The translations under genes were made by a program, and so were the position numbers. A stretch of DNA of 64,000 nucleotides. Source: Limonium bicolor (taxonomy: Eukaryota; Streptophyta; Magnoliopsida; Caryophyllales; Plumbaginaceae). Below the pieces are notes generated by a model that was not told the origin of the DNA, searched no databases, and saw nothing but the letters and a program-made list of their open reading frames with translations. The stretch covers positions 142,479,296 through 142,543,295 of the forward strand of contig CM041776.1 in the NCBI GenBank assembly GCA_023374045.1, written 5' to 3'. Each line of letters opens with the position of its first letter. Position 1 is the first letter of the stretch. Shown one piece after another: positions 1 through 12,136 of this stretch.

Positions 1-29
1 TTTGGCAAAGTTTGGGCATGTTTTGGTGG

Positions 30-362
30 CGTCCGACCCAGGGGTCCGACCCAAGTTTGGGTCGGACGGCCTCTGCTTAACGCCAGGGAAAGGTTCTGGA
101 ATGGTCCGACCCAGAAGGTTGGGTCGGACATGGGTCGGACGGGTGATTTTCAAAGGGCAAATAAGTTTCTGGAATGGTCCGACCCAGAAGGTTGGGTCGG
201 ACGTGGGTCGGACATGAGAGGTTTTAGGAGACAGAAAGTTTCTGGAATGGTCCGACCCAGTTGGTTGGGTCGGACGTGGGTCGGACATGTAGGGTTTTCC
301 AAACCCGAAAGTTACTGGAATGGTCCGACCCAGAGGGTGGGTCGGACGGTGGGTCGGACGGC
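30..362. repeat. Array of inverted-repeat units (GTCCGACCCA / TGGGTCGGAC) in LTR C'
   Basis: About five units of roughly 70 bp. Most read spacer TTCTGGAATG, then GTCCGACCCA, a short loop, TGGGTCGGAC, and a second GGGTCGGAC. Each unit has three copies of one arm, two in one direction and one inverted, so more than one stem could form. The array sits in an otherwise AT-rich LTR and encodes nothing evident. Related arrays with other arm sequences lie in most other LTRs of this window. Confidence 0.9.
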
Positions 363-1234
363 CCTTAACACTTAAAAAAAAAAGAAATTTTAAATTCTAA
401 GAAGGGTACTAGATGATAAGGTATACCTTTGGTAGGGTGGTAATGATTGGGACACTAAGAACTTAAGGAATTAAGTTAAGATTAAGTATAAGCTTTAATG
501 TTTAAAAATATGTTTGTAAGCTAAGTGATAAAGACTTGAGGGGTTATTGAATGGGAGTCCTTAGGACTGACTGAATGAGTTAAGTAAGGTGCAAATAACT
601 AATAACCTAAAAACGAATGAATGTTTTAGGTTTGTGAATTGGGACCCCGAAGAAGGTTAAACAAACAACGATCGACGGTGAACGGTACAGTTCTCTTGTG
701 ACCTGCTTGCTAACGAGGTGTCCCTCGGCTTGTGTGCTATTTGTTTTTGTGTGATCACTAAACAAGATAAAGCATGCAATCGGAATATATTATATTTCTT
801 GTATTGTTGTGTGATGTTTGAAAACCAACACAACATACCGTGAGAACCTATTAACCAATTTAGTAAGGAATTGAGTGAGACTAAGGAACGCCCCCTAATA
901 AGGGACGATATGAACCGAAAGAGGTTAACCAACGAACATGGTCTTGAGACTATTACTAACTGGTACTTGAGTGAGGAAACCCGGGACCGATCTCCGGTCA
1001 TGCATGCTAAGGAAAAAGGGGGACGGTATCTGAATCAGATCCGCCCTCCGCTTAAGGACTTGTCTTCGGACTTGTAGCCTAGGGCCGGTTGCCGGCTCAG
1101 CTACGCTGGACTCCCGTCCAGGGTAGGTGGCATTAAGATGGTGCGGTGGGATCACCTATATCCCAGGTTTGGACTTAGGCTACAACCATTCCCCTCCAGG
1201 AACGGTTTGTAATCTGAGAATAAGTTAAGATTAA

Positions 1235-1605
1235 GATAAGTTGCAACCATTCCTTTTTAAAGGATGATTTGTATTATTAAGATTAAGATAAGTTACAATC
1301 ATTCCTTTTTAAAGGATGATTTGTATTGTTAAGATTAAGATTAAGTTAAGATTAAGATTAAGGTGAGGTTAAGATAAGTTGCAACCATTCCTTTTTAAAG
1401 GATGGTTTGTATTATTAAGATTAAGATAAGTTACAATCATTCCTTTTTAAAGGATGATTTGTATTGTTAAGATTAAGATTAAGTTAAGATTAAGATTAAG
1501 GTGAGGTTAAGATAAGTTGCAACCATTCCTTTTTAAAGGATGGTTTGTATTATTAAGATTAAGGTAAGTTACATCCATTCCTTATTAAAGGATGGTTGTT
1601 TCTAA
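1235..1605 (+). repeat. 138-bp tandem repeat in LTR C'
   Basis: GATAAGTTGCAACCATTCC recurs at 1235, 1373 and 1511, giving a period of 138 bp over about 2.7 copies. Each unit holds two small palindromes of the form CATTCCTTTTTAAAGGATG and runs of AAGATT. Shorter versions occur in the LTR at 31730-31870 and, inverted, at 37090-37260, so expansion is a property of this LTR family. Confidence 0.85.
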
Positions 1606-2202
1606 GATTAAGATAAGACTAAGATTGAGGTGAGATAAGGTTGGACTAAGATTAAGAGGGAACATTACTTAAGGAGTTAAATAATTAACTCTCTAATTAA
1701 GGGAACGCATTTAAGTCGTTCATTGTGTGTGAACTTGATTGTTCATATCTGAGTTGTTGTTTACTGCACTTACTATTATATTGTGCATCTAATCAACCTC
1801 CATGCTATCGACAATTAGTCGTCGTAGCCACGTTAGCTTGGGGGCCATGAGGGGATCGTACCAGCATTCGTGCTGACCCCCTTTGGGGGCTGTTTTTACT
1901 ACACAGGTACAACAGGAAGCGGCCGTCGCGAGAGTAAGAAGAGGATACAAGTGTTAAGGGTTAAGTGTGGCCTACAAGTTGTGCATGTACACTCGTATGG
2001 CAATTTAAGTTAGTAAGATGTATAGGATGTGAGGGGGTTGTAAGAAGGATATGTAAATGTTTAAGATTGTTGCTCTAATGTTCGGTATATTCTGTAGACA
2101 GACCGTGGCAAGGTCCTGGATTGTAAAGAATTCCGCTGTGACATGTATGTATATATGCTGTTAAGTTGTGAGACCACAATTGGATTGAGTTGGGGTGTTA
2201 CA

Positions 2203-4143
2203 TTCAACCAAGCCAGTATGAGAGACTAGCGAATGGAGAGAGTGTGCTCGGCGACTCAATGCGTCAGCTACCACATTTGCCTTACCCTCTTTATATTGCA
2301 GATTATTGTCGTAGTCATTCAGAAATTCAACCCACCTTCTTTGCCTCATGTTCAACTCCTTCTGAGTGAACAAGTACTTTAAGCTTTTGTGGTCAGAATA
2401 GATCGTCACACTTACCCCATACAAAGAATGTCGCCATATCTTCAATGCGAAGACAATGGCACCCAACTCTAGATCGTGGGTAGGGTAGTTCTCCTCATGC
2501 TTTTTCAGCTGTCGGGAGGCGTAAGCTACGACCTTCCCGTGTTGCATCAACACACAACCCATACCTCTACCTGATGCGTCGCAATAGACCTCAAAACCAT
2601 CTGAACCGTCGGGTATAGTCAGGACTGGTGCAGATGTCAGAGCATCCTTGAGACTCGTGAAAGAACTCTCACAGTCGACTGTCCACTCAAATGGTGCATC
2701 CTTCTTCATTAAGGAAGTCATCGGCTTCGAGACACTGGAGAAGTCCTTTACAAACCTCCTATAATAACCTGCCACACCGAGGAAGCTCCTGATATCGGTA
2801 ACTGTCTTCGGCCTTGGCCAGGTGCGCACAGCATCAATCTTTGCCGGATCAACAGCGATCCCGGCCTCAGAAATCACATGTCCAAGAAAGGATACTTGGT
2901 TCAACCAAAATTCACATTTCGAAAACTTTGCATACAACTGATTCCTCCTCAATGTCTGTAACACATTTCTCAGGTGGCTTTCGTGCTCACCTCTCGATTT
3001 CGAGTACACAAGGATATCATCGATGAAGACTACCACAGACTTGTCCAACTGATCTTGGAACAAGCGGTTCATTAAGTCCATGAACTTAGCTGGTGCATTT
3101 GATAAGCCAAACGGCATAACTGTGAACTCATAATGCCCATACCTAGTTCTGAATGCTGTCTTTTCGATATCACTGTCACGGATGGCAATCTGATGGTATC
3201 CGGATCGTAGGTCTATCTTGGAGAATACTGATGCCCCCCTCAGCTGATCAAATAGATCGTCGATGTGTGGTAAAGGGTAACGGTTCTTCACCGTAACAGC
3301 ATTCAGCTCCCGATAGTCAATACACAGGCGGAGGCTACCGTCCTTCTTCTTCACGAAGAGGACCGGCGCTCCCCATGGTGAAACGCTAGGGCGGATGAAC
3401 CCCTTGTCGAGTAGGTCTCTTAGCTGCTCCTTGAGCTCTGTCATCTCTGCTGGAGCCATACGATAGGGCGCCTTCGCAATTGGCCCGGTACCCGGAACCA
3501 AATCAATCTCAAACTCCACTTCCCGTGCTGGCGGCATGCCCGGCAGTTCCTTAGGAAATACATCAGGAAACTCCGACACTACCGGCACATCTGGGCTAAA
3601 CTCTGGATCTCTCTCTATGTCCTGGACATAGCAGAGGTATACGTCACTCCCTCGTCGTAGTTCACGACACATAGCCATGGCGGTGATGATCTGAGTCGAA
3701 GGCTCCCTGGGCCTCTGGCGGTAAGATATAGTAACCCCAGATGGACTCCGAAGAAGCAGTCGATGCTGCACATAGGATTCTGCCCTTGTACCGCTCCAAC
3801 CAGTTCATCCCGACAATCACATCAAATCCAAGTCCGTCGAACTCTATCAAGTCGATCGGAAACTCTTCATCTCTGATTCTTACAACAGCATCTCGGTGGT
3901 AGCGGGTGCACCTGATCCGCTCTTTCGACGGGAGAGTGACTAGAAAGTCTGGCATCTCATCACCGTCTAACCCCAGCCTCTTCGCAAAAGATAGCGAAAT
4001 AAATGTGTGCGAGGCTCCGGAGTCGAACAAGATCGAAGCGTCCACGCCATTGACTGGAAAGGTACCGGTGAGGATTGTGCCGCTCTTGCCGGCTTGTGCC
4101 TCATTGCATACACTCAGTGTACCTCCCGTTCCGAGTGCACAAC
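2203..4143 (-). pseudogene. pol: Element A pol fragment: protease, RT, RNase H
   Basis: Encodes the start of a gypsy-type Pol. Visible in order are an aspartic protease with [10 protein letters not shown] (near 4020), an RT with CIDYRELN and the catalytic FIDDILVYS box (near 3010-3040), and RNase H with [11 protein letters not shown] followed by [11 protein letters not shown]. The reading frame begins at a splice-acceptor-like TTAG/G at 4144 and is open upstream of the protease. It breaks once, near 3765, after the motif GRILC, where a small indel shifts frame. Translation then stays open to 2203, where an inserted LTR cuts it off before integrase. The protein would process Gag-Pol and copy the RNA; this copy cannot make a full product. 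Confidence 0.9.
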
Positions 4144-5209
4144 CTAATTCATTGGCAAACTAATGAGTACTGGGTAACAACATGGTTGATATACTTCAAT
4201 AACTCCACTTTATTCATTAACATATTCTCCTTACAACATTGTTGGTTTACACTTTTGACATAACTTAACACATACATAACTTCCTTAACATATACTGGCT
4301 TAACATATTACATAGTTATACAAGGCTTTAAAACTGTCTGAAGGTCAAATTCAAACGTCCAGGTTTCATGTGTGTGGTATTGATCACTGCCGACGGTGCG
4401 GTATTCAGTTTGATCTTTCTGATGCCATGATATAGCATCCTTGACTGCCCACCCATGATTAACACATCTCCTGACTTTAGTATTAACTTCCTTGCGAGAT
4501 CAGCACGCTTCTGCTCGCCATACACAAACACTGCGGTATCACCAATGGACCAAGACACCACGGGTACTCCCTTACTTAGAGACTCGGGTGACTCGTCCTT
4601 ATCTTGGTGTAAACCTAATCGTCCACCTTTCTGGTAGAAGTTCACAATACACATATCTGCTTTCACATCTGGAATTGAATCCGCTTCAACTTGTTGAGCA
4701 ATTCCCACGGCGTGATTAACGACCGCATGGAACTCCTCAGGTATACTGGTACTGTGCTCCATCTTCAGCTCGCACTTCTTGATATGTTGGTGTAAGGGTT
4801 CCAGTCCTTACCCATGCACATCATCTTCAATTGCATTCTTGATCCGTTCGGGTATTCAGGTGTGTAGAAACCTCCAGGTTTTGCTCCCAGTTCATCGCAT
4901 CGCCTGATGATATGGATTTGTGCTTCCGGTGTCAGGTATCCATTTAAGAGTATCATACCTGGCTGGATAACCTGACATTGCTCCATTGGAAAGTCGGTGA
5001 TGTTGATGGTGGTTTCTTCAGGGTTTGGTGTGGGTGGGATTGGATAACATATATTGAAGGTTCCTTTAAGTTTAGAATTATCTAATTAGGTGACTTTCAT
5101 ACTATACTTTAACTTTTCACTCACATGATGACACATTGGACTCACTAGTACACAAATGCATGAAATGCGGTATGCAATCACTTATTACATTCAACAGTTT
5201 AGGCGGTAC
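4144..5209 (-). other. Candidate alternative intron joining gag to pol in element A
   Basis: The donor CCAG/GTACCG follows 5210 on the minus strand, and the acceptor AATTAG/G precedes pol at 4143. Both junctions are phase 1, so removing these 1066 bases would join gag and protease in frame and skip AlkB. The same donor also fits the acceptor CTTAAAG/GAACC before AlkB (intron 5064-5209, 146 bases). Inferred from splice-site form and frame only. Confidence 0.55.
4328..5063 (-). pseudogene. Element A AlkB-type 2OG-Fe(II) dioxygenase exon
   Basis: Encodes an AlkB-family domain of about 245 residues, the class that oxidatively removes methyl groups from nucleic acids. Seen here: an N-terminal block with ICYP and QPGM, the substrate-lid stretch GGFYTPEYPNGSRM, the core IVNFY, the iron ligands in LGLHQDKDE (HxD), SGDVLIMGG, the distal iron-ligand His in YHGI, and the 2OG-binding arginine motif RLNLTFRQ before the stop. 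By eye it looks most like the plant ALKBH1-like and bacterial AlkB branch. A 2-base loss after KDWNPYT, plus a neighbouring small indel, breaks the frame between the N-terminal and catalytic halves; the catalytic half is intact. It lies between gag and pol, preceded by a phase-1 acceptor. Confidence 0.88.
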
Positions 5210-6675
5210 CTGGTCTAGAAGAGGGCCCTGGCGCCTCAGACCGGTCCACCACATTCAGGGCGGCCTTGCTAGGTCCCGACCCCTTCCTCTTCTGGGAATC
5301 AGTGTGTCTCTGATCTGTGGGTGGCTGGTTAGCCGTCTTCGGGCCATCAATAGCTGCTGTGGCCTAACCCTTCCACTGCCCCTTGGGCTTGTTGACTCTG
5401 CTGTTGGGGTTCCGGTAACACTCGTAGTCACGGTGACCCCACTTCTCGCAGTAACGACACTGTAATTCATTTCCCTTGCAGTCCTTGCCGGGGTGGTCTC
5501 CATTGCACCACTTACAGTAATAGTGGCGCTCCGGTCCAGAGCCCGTGCTAGCTGCTATCACAATACACATTCAATACTTGTTTCATAACTTATCAACATA
5601 CACTTCAACTTATCACACAGAATTAGATAATTACCCTTAGGTGGGTAAGAGCGTAGGGGTTTCGCCGCATAAGCATATGTGAGCTTCAATGGCTCCTCAG
5701 CTGTGGTGGTTTGGGCTTGGCCCTTGTCACCCTGGTGCTGACTCTTCTGGGGCTGGGGATAAGGTTTCTTCTTCTTCTTTCCTCCCCCGTACCCCTGCGG
5801 ACTCTGGCCCTCGCTCGTGGCCTTGCGCTTGTACGCATTCTCCTCGTCCCTCAGACGGACGGTGATCTCCACCTTAGCAGCGGCATGATAGCACTCCTGA
5901 ATTTAGGACGTCAGTCATGCCCCGCAAAACATACTCACAAACTCACATTAATACTCACTTGTAGACTACACATATTCACATCACTCTTTATTTAAATTAC
6001 CTGCAAGGTAGTATACTCAGCTGGCCCCATCCCATAGCGAAGACGGTGGCTGAGACCGTTGTAAAAACGGTTTACCAGCACCCGGTTCGAGTACCCCAGG
6101 TCCGGTAACAGGTGGATAAGGCCGGTGAATGCAGTGTAATACTCATCAACTGACACCTTGTCCCCCTGCCTCAGACTATCCAGCTCCAGGCGCTTGGCCT
6201 CTTGAACATGCACAGGGTAGTATTTGGCTCGCACAGTAGAGCCGTGTACTCCCTCCATCCAAACTGAGGATCCGCCATTCGGTCCTCTCTCACAAGTTTC
6301 CACCAACTCTGTGCCGAACCCTCCAGGTAGTAAGTGGCAAGACGGACCTTAGCCTCTGCAGGTACAGCCAAGGTCTCGTAGGCGGTCTCCAACTCGGAGA
6401 TGTACGCCTCCAGCTTACGTGGGTCGGTCTCCCCATGAAATGAAGGGGGTCTCAAGTCTGCCAATGCCTTGACCCAGTTGGTCTCTCGTGGCGGTGGCGG
6501 TGGTGGTTGAACTCCGGGCGTTTGCCCCTGCTGAATCGCAGCTACAAGTTGGGGTACCATTTGGGCTACGGCGGCCGCTACAGCTTCGGCCATGACCTGG
6601 GCCGTAGTATTCTCGCCCTGGTCATCCGTACCTCCAGTACCGCTTCCGCCCCCTACCTCGCGGTCTACCTGACAT
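5210..6675 (-). pseudogene. gag: Element A gag, split into three exons by two short introns
   Basis: Capsid/nucleocapsid gene. Exon 1 (6675-6001) starts ATGTCAGGTAGACC directly after a TTCAG acceptor-like site and holds the capsid (SAQSWWKLVRE, then the HLLPDLGY block). Exon 2 (5896-5635) is a lysine-rich linker. Exon 3 (5554-5210) has two zinc knuckles, CKWCNGDHPGKDC and CRYCEKWGHRDYEC. Introns are 5897-6000 (phase 0, GTAATT..TTCAG) and 5555-5634 (phase 1, GTAATT..GATAG). Joining keeps frame at both junctions. Damage: a frameshift near the start, a +2 shift near 6230, and a TAG in exon 3 after GQWKG. The introns are inferred from frame and from matching positions in B and D. Confidence 0.82.
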
Positions 6676-6875
6676 CTGAATTCACATGAACATTATTAGC
6701 ATTATGCTTACACACTTATCGGTTCCAACGGTTGAAATGTTTCCCGACAACTAGGTATCTCCACACTTGGTTAGTGGTTAACCTTTCCATAACTGATCGC
6801 TTAGGTAACTGTAGTTAGGTTTCCTAACTTGGTATATTCCTAAGCTCGGTATTCTAGTCATCAGAGCGATACTTC

Positions 6876-6887
6876 GCTCTGATACCA
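6876..6887 (-). promoter_or_regulatory. Primer-binding site of element A
   Basis: The minus strand reads TGGTATCAGAGC five bases after the LTR end TGTTACA. This is the usual plant site complementary to the 3' end of initiator tRNA-Met, where reverse transcription starts. Confidence 0.93.
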
Positions 6888-8247
6888 CTTTTTGTAACAC
6901 CCCTACTATGCACATAACACTACTTGAATTCGCAACGGAATTTAAACAACTAAACAGTAACTAAACGAATGGTGCTACAACGCCGTCAACCACCCACGTG
7001 GTTAACAAGGCTGAATAAATACAATTGTACCGGTCTGATGATCAGACTCCCGAGCATAGAACTATAACCATATATATACATTAAACAAAATACCGAGTGT
7101 TTACACACATCCTTCACTGTTAAACATCACTGTATCCCGTTCATAACCAACATATACCGCCACGGGAGCACAGGCGCATCCCGGGCCAACATCCAAAAGT
7201 AATCAAAAGTAAACCTACATCCTAGGATCTAAAGCCACTCCGCTTCTTCGATCCTCATCCTGCAGTATAAGAAATATGGATCCCCCGAGGGGGTCAGCAA
7301 CCCTTGGCTGGTATGGTTAACGCGCAGCCCATCGGCTATCGGGATGCGCGCAACTAATTGTCATGATAACATGGCATTCATTTTTATACATACATAACAT
7401 AACATAATATGTGGCATAGCATCAATAGTGCACAGCACAACATCACATACACAGGATCTTCGTTCCACAATAACAAACCACGAAGGTCAAATAACATAAG
7501 AGCCTAGAGAATGATTCACCCTCATGTTAAGCTCGTTACACACACTCATTACCGTTCTGTTATTCGAACGAGTAACTTAAGTCACAGATGGTTCGGATAT
7601 AGTGACCCGAACACACCACACAAACACATGTTCCCACTAAACCGATCATAAGTCAGAATAGGTAAGCTTTGGAGGAAGCTAGCGGGAGATCGAACGCCAA
7701 GTTAAGGAGAACAATCTTAACAACATAAGAGTCGAATCTGATTCAGATATCTACTTTTAACTTACATGCATGACCGGTCAACCGGATTCCTCACTTCCCA
7801 GTTAACACTTGTTAGAAGTTCATGGTGGAACTTAACAACCAATACACAATAGGTGGTAAGTCATGTTAGACACACACAAGGGAAATGAGTCACATCATAA
7901 CATCACAATAATATGAACAACTGTAAACTCATTACATGTTTAGATCTTATAACGTCATAATCACACAGAAAAACATACAACACACAAGCCGGTGTAAACC
8001 GGTAGGCAACAGACTGCAAGAAAACCATACCTTGGTCCTTGCCTCGATTGATTTCCTCCGTAGGTCACTCCTATACATGATTAATAATGTCGGTTAATTA
8101 TTTATTTAACTTCAAACTTACTAAATGTTTAACATGATCGTATGACATGTTTTTAATGTCCAACTAACTCTAGGTTACCTTCATTACACCCTAGAGTTAA
8201 TTACATAAGTCACATTCTTTTCTGTTTTTTTTATAAGTTTTTGGTCT

Positions 8248-8650
8248 GTCCGACCCACCGTCCGACCCACAACTGGGTCGGACACTTCCAGTGATTTTCG
8301 GGTTTGGAAAACCTAGCTTGTCCGACCCATGTCCGACCCAACCTTCTGGGTCGGACCATTCCAGAGAATTTTATCGACTTCAGAACATACATGTCCGACC
8401 CATGTCCGACTCACTCAACTGGGTCGGACCATTACAGAACCTTTACCGCCTTACAAAACACGCCCGTCCGACCCACGTCCGACTCACTCGACTAGGTCGG
8501 ACCATTCCAGAACATTTTCCGTCCTTCAAAACATGACCGTTCGACCCATGTCCGACCCAACCTCCTGGGTCGGACCATTCCAGAACAATTTCATGACGTC
8601 TAACAGAGGCTGTCCGACCCAAACTTGGGTCGGACCCCTGGGTCGGACGT
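8248..8650. repeat. Inverted-repeat array in the LTR of element A
   Basis: Six units of about 70 bp built from GTCCGACCCA and its complement, spaced by ACCATTCCAGAA (complement of TTCTGGAATGGT). Read on the element strand, its units match those at 30-362 in LTR C' closely, although the two LTRs belong to different families. Confidence 0.9.
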
Positions 8651-10867
8651 CCTCTAAACTTACCCAAACTTTGTCAAATCTTCACCAAACTTCTCCTAAA
8701 GCCTCTTAATGTTTCCTAACAACTTTTGGTACACTTATATACACATACAACATCCATGAAACTCATTATCTATCACCTTAAACACTTACTCATTTCATAC
8801 CGAAATTCCTAACACTTATGTTATTTCCTCCTTAGTTTTCCCAATGGTGTTTCATACCTATGATAACTACTATCCCAAAATGCTTTCTCCTCATTTTAAC
8901 ATCATCTCCTAAGCATCATTTCCTTACCATCCACTCCTTATGTCATTCTTGAAATCCTTTTCCAAGTTCACACTTTTTCCTTGTTCACCAAAGTTTGCCT
9001 AAATCCTAACACAAGTCCAAATGACTTTGGTATATCCCAAACATTCTTTTGCATTATAAAATCCTCTAGAACATTGCCTAAGCCCTTCTCACATCTTAAA
9101 CCACCTTAATGCATGTTTCTTTCACAAGGAAAGCACCTAACCATTCTAAACACTTCTTAACTTATCAAACTCATTTTAAACTCTTAGAACTTCTCGTTTA
9201 TTACCTAAATTTCGACATAGGTTCTCCTAGAACATTACTAAACCAAAACATATTGTTTTCACCAACAAACAACCAAGAACACTAAAAATCCATCAAGCAC
9301 TTTCTTATACACAAACTTCACTCATATAGCACTACATCACAATATAGTGCATAATTTAAATTGCATGGCACTTAGGCCCTTAAATGACATGGCTCTTAGG
9401 CCCTTAAGATGCATAAATCATAAACACTGAATTTCCACAATATATTTGCCTTTGACCTGCAAATACACTCAACACACATATGCCTTTTACTAGTCTCTTG
9501 AGAACATTTTACTAAGTCATTCACCATTTGCTCTTTAGGTAGTTTTAACAAGCATTATAAGCTCATTTCTCCTAAGGCATTAAACAACATTAGGTTAGTA
9601 TATTTACTTCTTTTCCAAACAACTTCTTTCTTGTTTCCTTATTAAACCGGTAAGGTATTTGGTTCCTTGTCAAGTTCTAAACAATATACAAACATCATAA
9701 TGAGTATTCAAGCTTTAAGCTTCATCTCATTGTAAACCCTAATTTTACATTGTTTCAAAAACATTAATGTAGTTGTTTTACCTTGATCTTTGAAGAGAGT
9801 TTGAATATCTATGAAGAGAGGACTCCACCTAGTCCATGAAAGGTTGGAATGAAGCTAGAACAAAGTCACACAAAGAGCACCATTAATGTGCATTTTCGGT
9901 CAAGGTAAAAACATGGAAGAAACTTGATTTTTCTTTGAGATTCCTTACCTAGAAGCAAAGGAGATCAATAATATGTAGAAACACAAGCTCAAGCTCCTTC
10001 AATGGTGGAACTCCATGGCACCGAAATGGGGCTCTTGAAGTTTTGAGAAGATAGGAATGAAGAGCTTGATGAGAGGAAGAGATTGGTGGTGTTTGTTTTT
10101 GATTTGGACAAGTGAGCTAGATTTTACAAGTGGTCAAAGCTAGAGTTTAATGGTGGTGGTGAGTATTACCGTGAAAGAGAGCAAGAAGAGAGTTTGCAAG
10201 GAAGAAGAAGAGAACCGTGTGAAATGAGAAAGAAATGAGAGAATGAGATAGACTTACTTTTGAAGATATTTGTAATAAAAGTAAAAAGTACTTTATTATT
10301 TATCATTACTTACTTAATACATTAACAAGAGAGTGGTGAGTCACCATGTAACGACCCCAAAACCACCCTGGTTGAGAGACCGTTACACGCCGCGCGCTTA
10401 TTACCTAAGACACGCAAGGCTACACTATCGAAACCCCAAAACAGAACTGATGCTCATATATTACCAAATAAATGATTACAACATGTCTTTACAATACACA
10501 GGCGGAAGCCCAAACTGAAATACAAAGCATAATCTAAATACAACTGGGCCCTAAGGCCAAACAAACTAAAATACAGAGCTCAAAAGCCAAGACAGAAAGT
10601 AGAAGCTGAATCTCCAAGCGCGAACTAAAACCTGCAAATCAGACGGAGATAGGGGTGAGCAGAACTATTGCTCAGCAGGTGATAAACTTCATCAGCTGAG
10701 CATGCTCAAAACATAATCTGAACATACATACTTATACATATACAGAAGCGCTTAGCCAGAGCGAAACCAGAGTCAAAGCGGAAGACTTTCAAATAGGCAG
10801 AAGTCTAAAACAGAAGAGGCTAAGCAGTGGTCAAAACATACACTTAATAGTAGAAGGAAAACTGAAG

Positions 10868-10985
10868 CTGAAAGCTTGACGAAATCAGAAGCTTAAGAAA
10901 CTCAGAAGCTTAAACACAATCAGAAGCTTAGCAAAATCAGAAGCTTAGCAAAATCAGAAGCTTAGCAAAATCCGAAACTTATCAG
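10868..10985. repeat. Short tandem repeat CAGAAGCTTAGCAAAAT
   Basis: About six degenerate copies of a 15-20 bp unit around CAGAAGCTTA inside the solo LTR. The whole stretch 10560-11700 is rich in CAGA and GAAGC words. Confidence 0.75.
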
Positions 10986-11817
10986 AAGGCGGTAAGCACA
11001 TAGCAGACCGTCTCAAATCAAATACAGATAGAGAGCAGACGAAACAGAGCGCTTATAAAGCAGAAATACCCAGCAGACAGAAAGCACACATCAGTCCGTC
11101 GACGTTTGGAAACAGACAGAGCAGATAGAAACAGATCACTTAGTAAACCAGAGGCTTTCAGAAGACAGAAAGCACATAGCAGTCTGTCAGAAATCAGAAA
11201 CAGATAGAGCTAACAGAAAACAGAACTCTTAACAATCAAAAGTGGGACACTAGCACCAAGCATAACACTCAGAAAGGGTCGAAGACCCATGGATCTAACA
11301 GATCCCTCGACAACGCAGAAATGACCCGAAGGCCAAAGGGTTCGTCAACCCCACAGAACAGATTGGGCATGACCCACACTCAGAATGACGTCTACATGGT
11401 ATACCACGGAATAGCTCGACCCAGCCATTCACGGCTCAGAAACAAAGTAACTAGGTCCCAAAACAGAGGCTTAATCCAAACAGATCGAAGCTTAATACAG
11501 AGCAGAGCGGAAGTCTTAACCAGATCAGAACAGAAAGCGAGAGCTTAGCAAAATCATAGAAGGAGCTTACCAACGAAAGCCTTAGCAAAACAGAAGTCGA
11601 ACCCGATTAGTAAATACGAAAGCAAACTGAAGTCAGAGGTTGAATCAATTTTCAGAGCAAACAAAGTTCAAAAGATTAACGGAGACCTTAAAATCAGAAA
11701 ACACTTAAACACATGCTAAAACACCTGAAAACAGATAGTACTCGGAAAGAGGAATCCAACGCCGCAAACGGCACTCAAAACGGAGCTCAAACGAAGAAGT
11801 TATGGTGAAAACAGAGG

Positions 11818-12136
11818 GGTGTCCGAACTTGTGTCCGGACGTCGAAGTTCGGACACAGGTCGAACTCAAATCCGTAGAAAATTTCAAGGTGTCCGAACAT
11901 CCAAGTTCGGACGGATGTTCGGACGTCCTTCGGAAAACAACTCGTGTGAAGTCCGAACATGTGTCCGAGCTTAAAGGTTCGGACACATGTCGAAGAGAAA
12001 ATCAGAGGGCGCAAAACGGGGTGTGTCCGAACTTCCAAGTTCGGACGGAAGTTCGGACACAGTGAAACTCTCAGAAAAATCCAGACGCAACAGAGCGTGT
12101 CCGAACTTCCAAGTTTGGACGGAAGTTCGGACGCGC
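11818..12136. repeat. Inverted-repeat array in the solo LTR (GTCCGAAC / GTTCGGAC)
   Basis: Four units. Most read GTCCGAACTT, CCAAGTTCGGACG, then GAAGTTCGGAC, again three arms per unit with one or two inverted. The arm differs from those of A and B, but the layout is the same in an unrelated LTR family. Confidence 0.85.

Larger units (their letters stand above)
1..2202 (+). repeat. 3' part of a type-C LTR (C'), truncated by the window edge
   Basis: The block ends in GGGGTGTTACA at 2202, and the pol of element A resumes directly after it at 2203. The last ~1.5 kb resembles the ends of the LTRs at 28020-32459 (+) and 36509-40836 (minus): a CCCCC-TTT-GGGGG hairpin (1877-1889), a TTTTTACTACACAG tract (to 1906), and the final GTTGTGAGACCACA..TTGGATTGAG stretch. 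No primer-binding site follows, so this is a 3' LTR or a solo LTR. The likely target duplication is TTCAA (2203-2207), but its partner lies outside the window. Confidence 0.85.

Noticed and set aside
30..362. CRISPR-like spacing of palindromic repeats
   Set aside because: Spacers are nearly identical between units and the setting is a plant LTR, so this is not a CRISPR array.
871..1155. Open frames on both strands near 0.9-1.1 kb, repeated at 37300-37584
   Set aside because: They recur because LTRs of the same family recur. Frames conflict between strands and no domain is seen, so they are LTR sequence, not genes.
8291..8709. Several overlapping open frames over the inverted-repeat array
   Set aside because: They arise from stop-poor GC-rich repeats and are open in more than one frame and strand.
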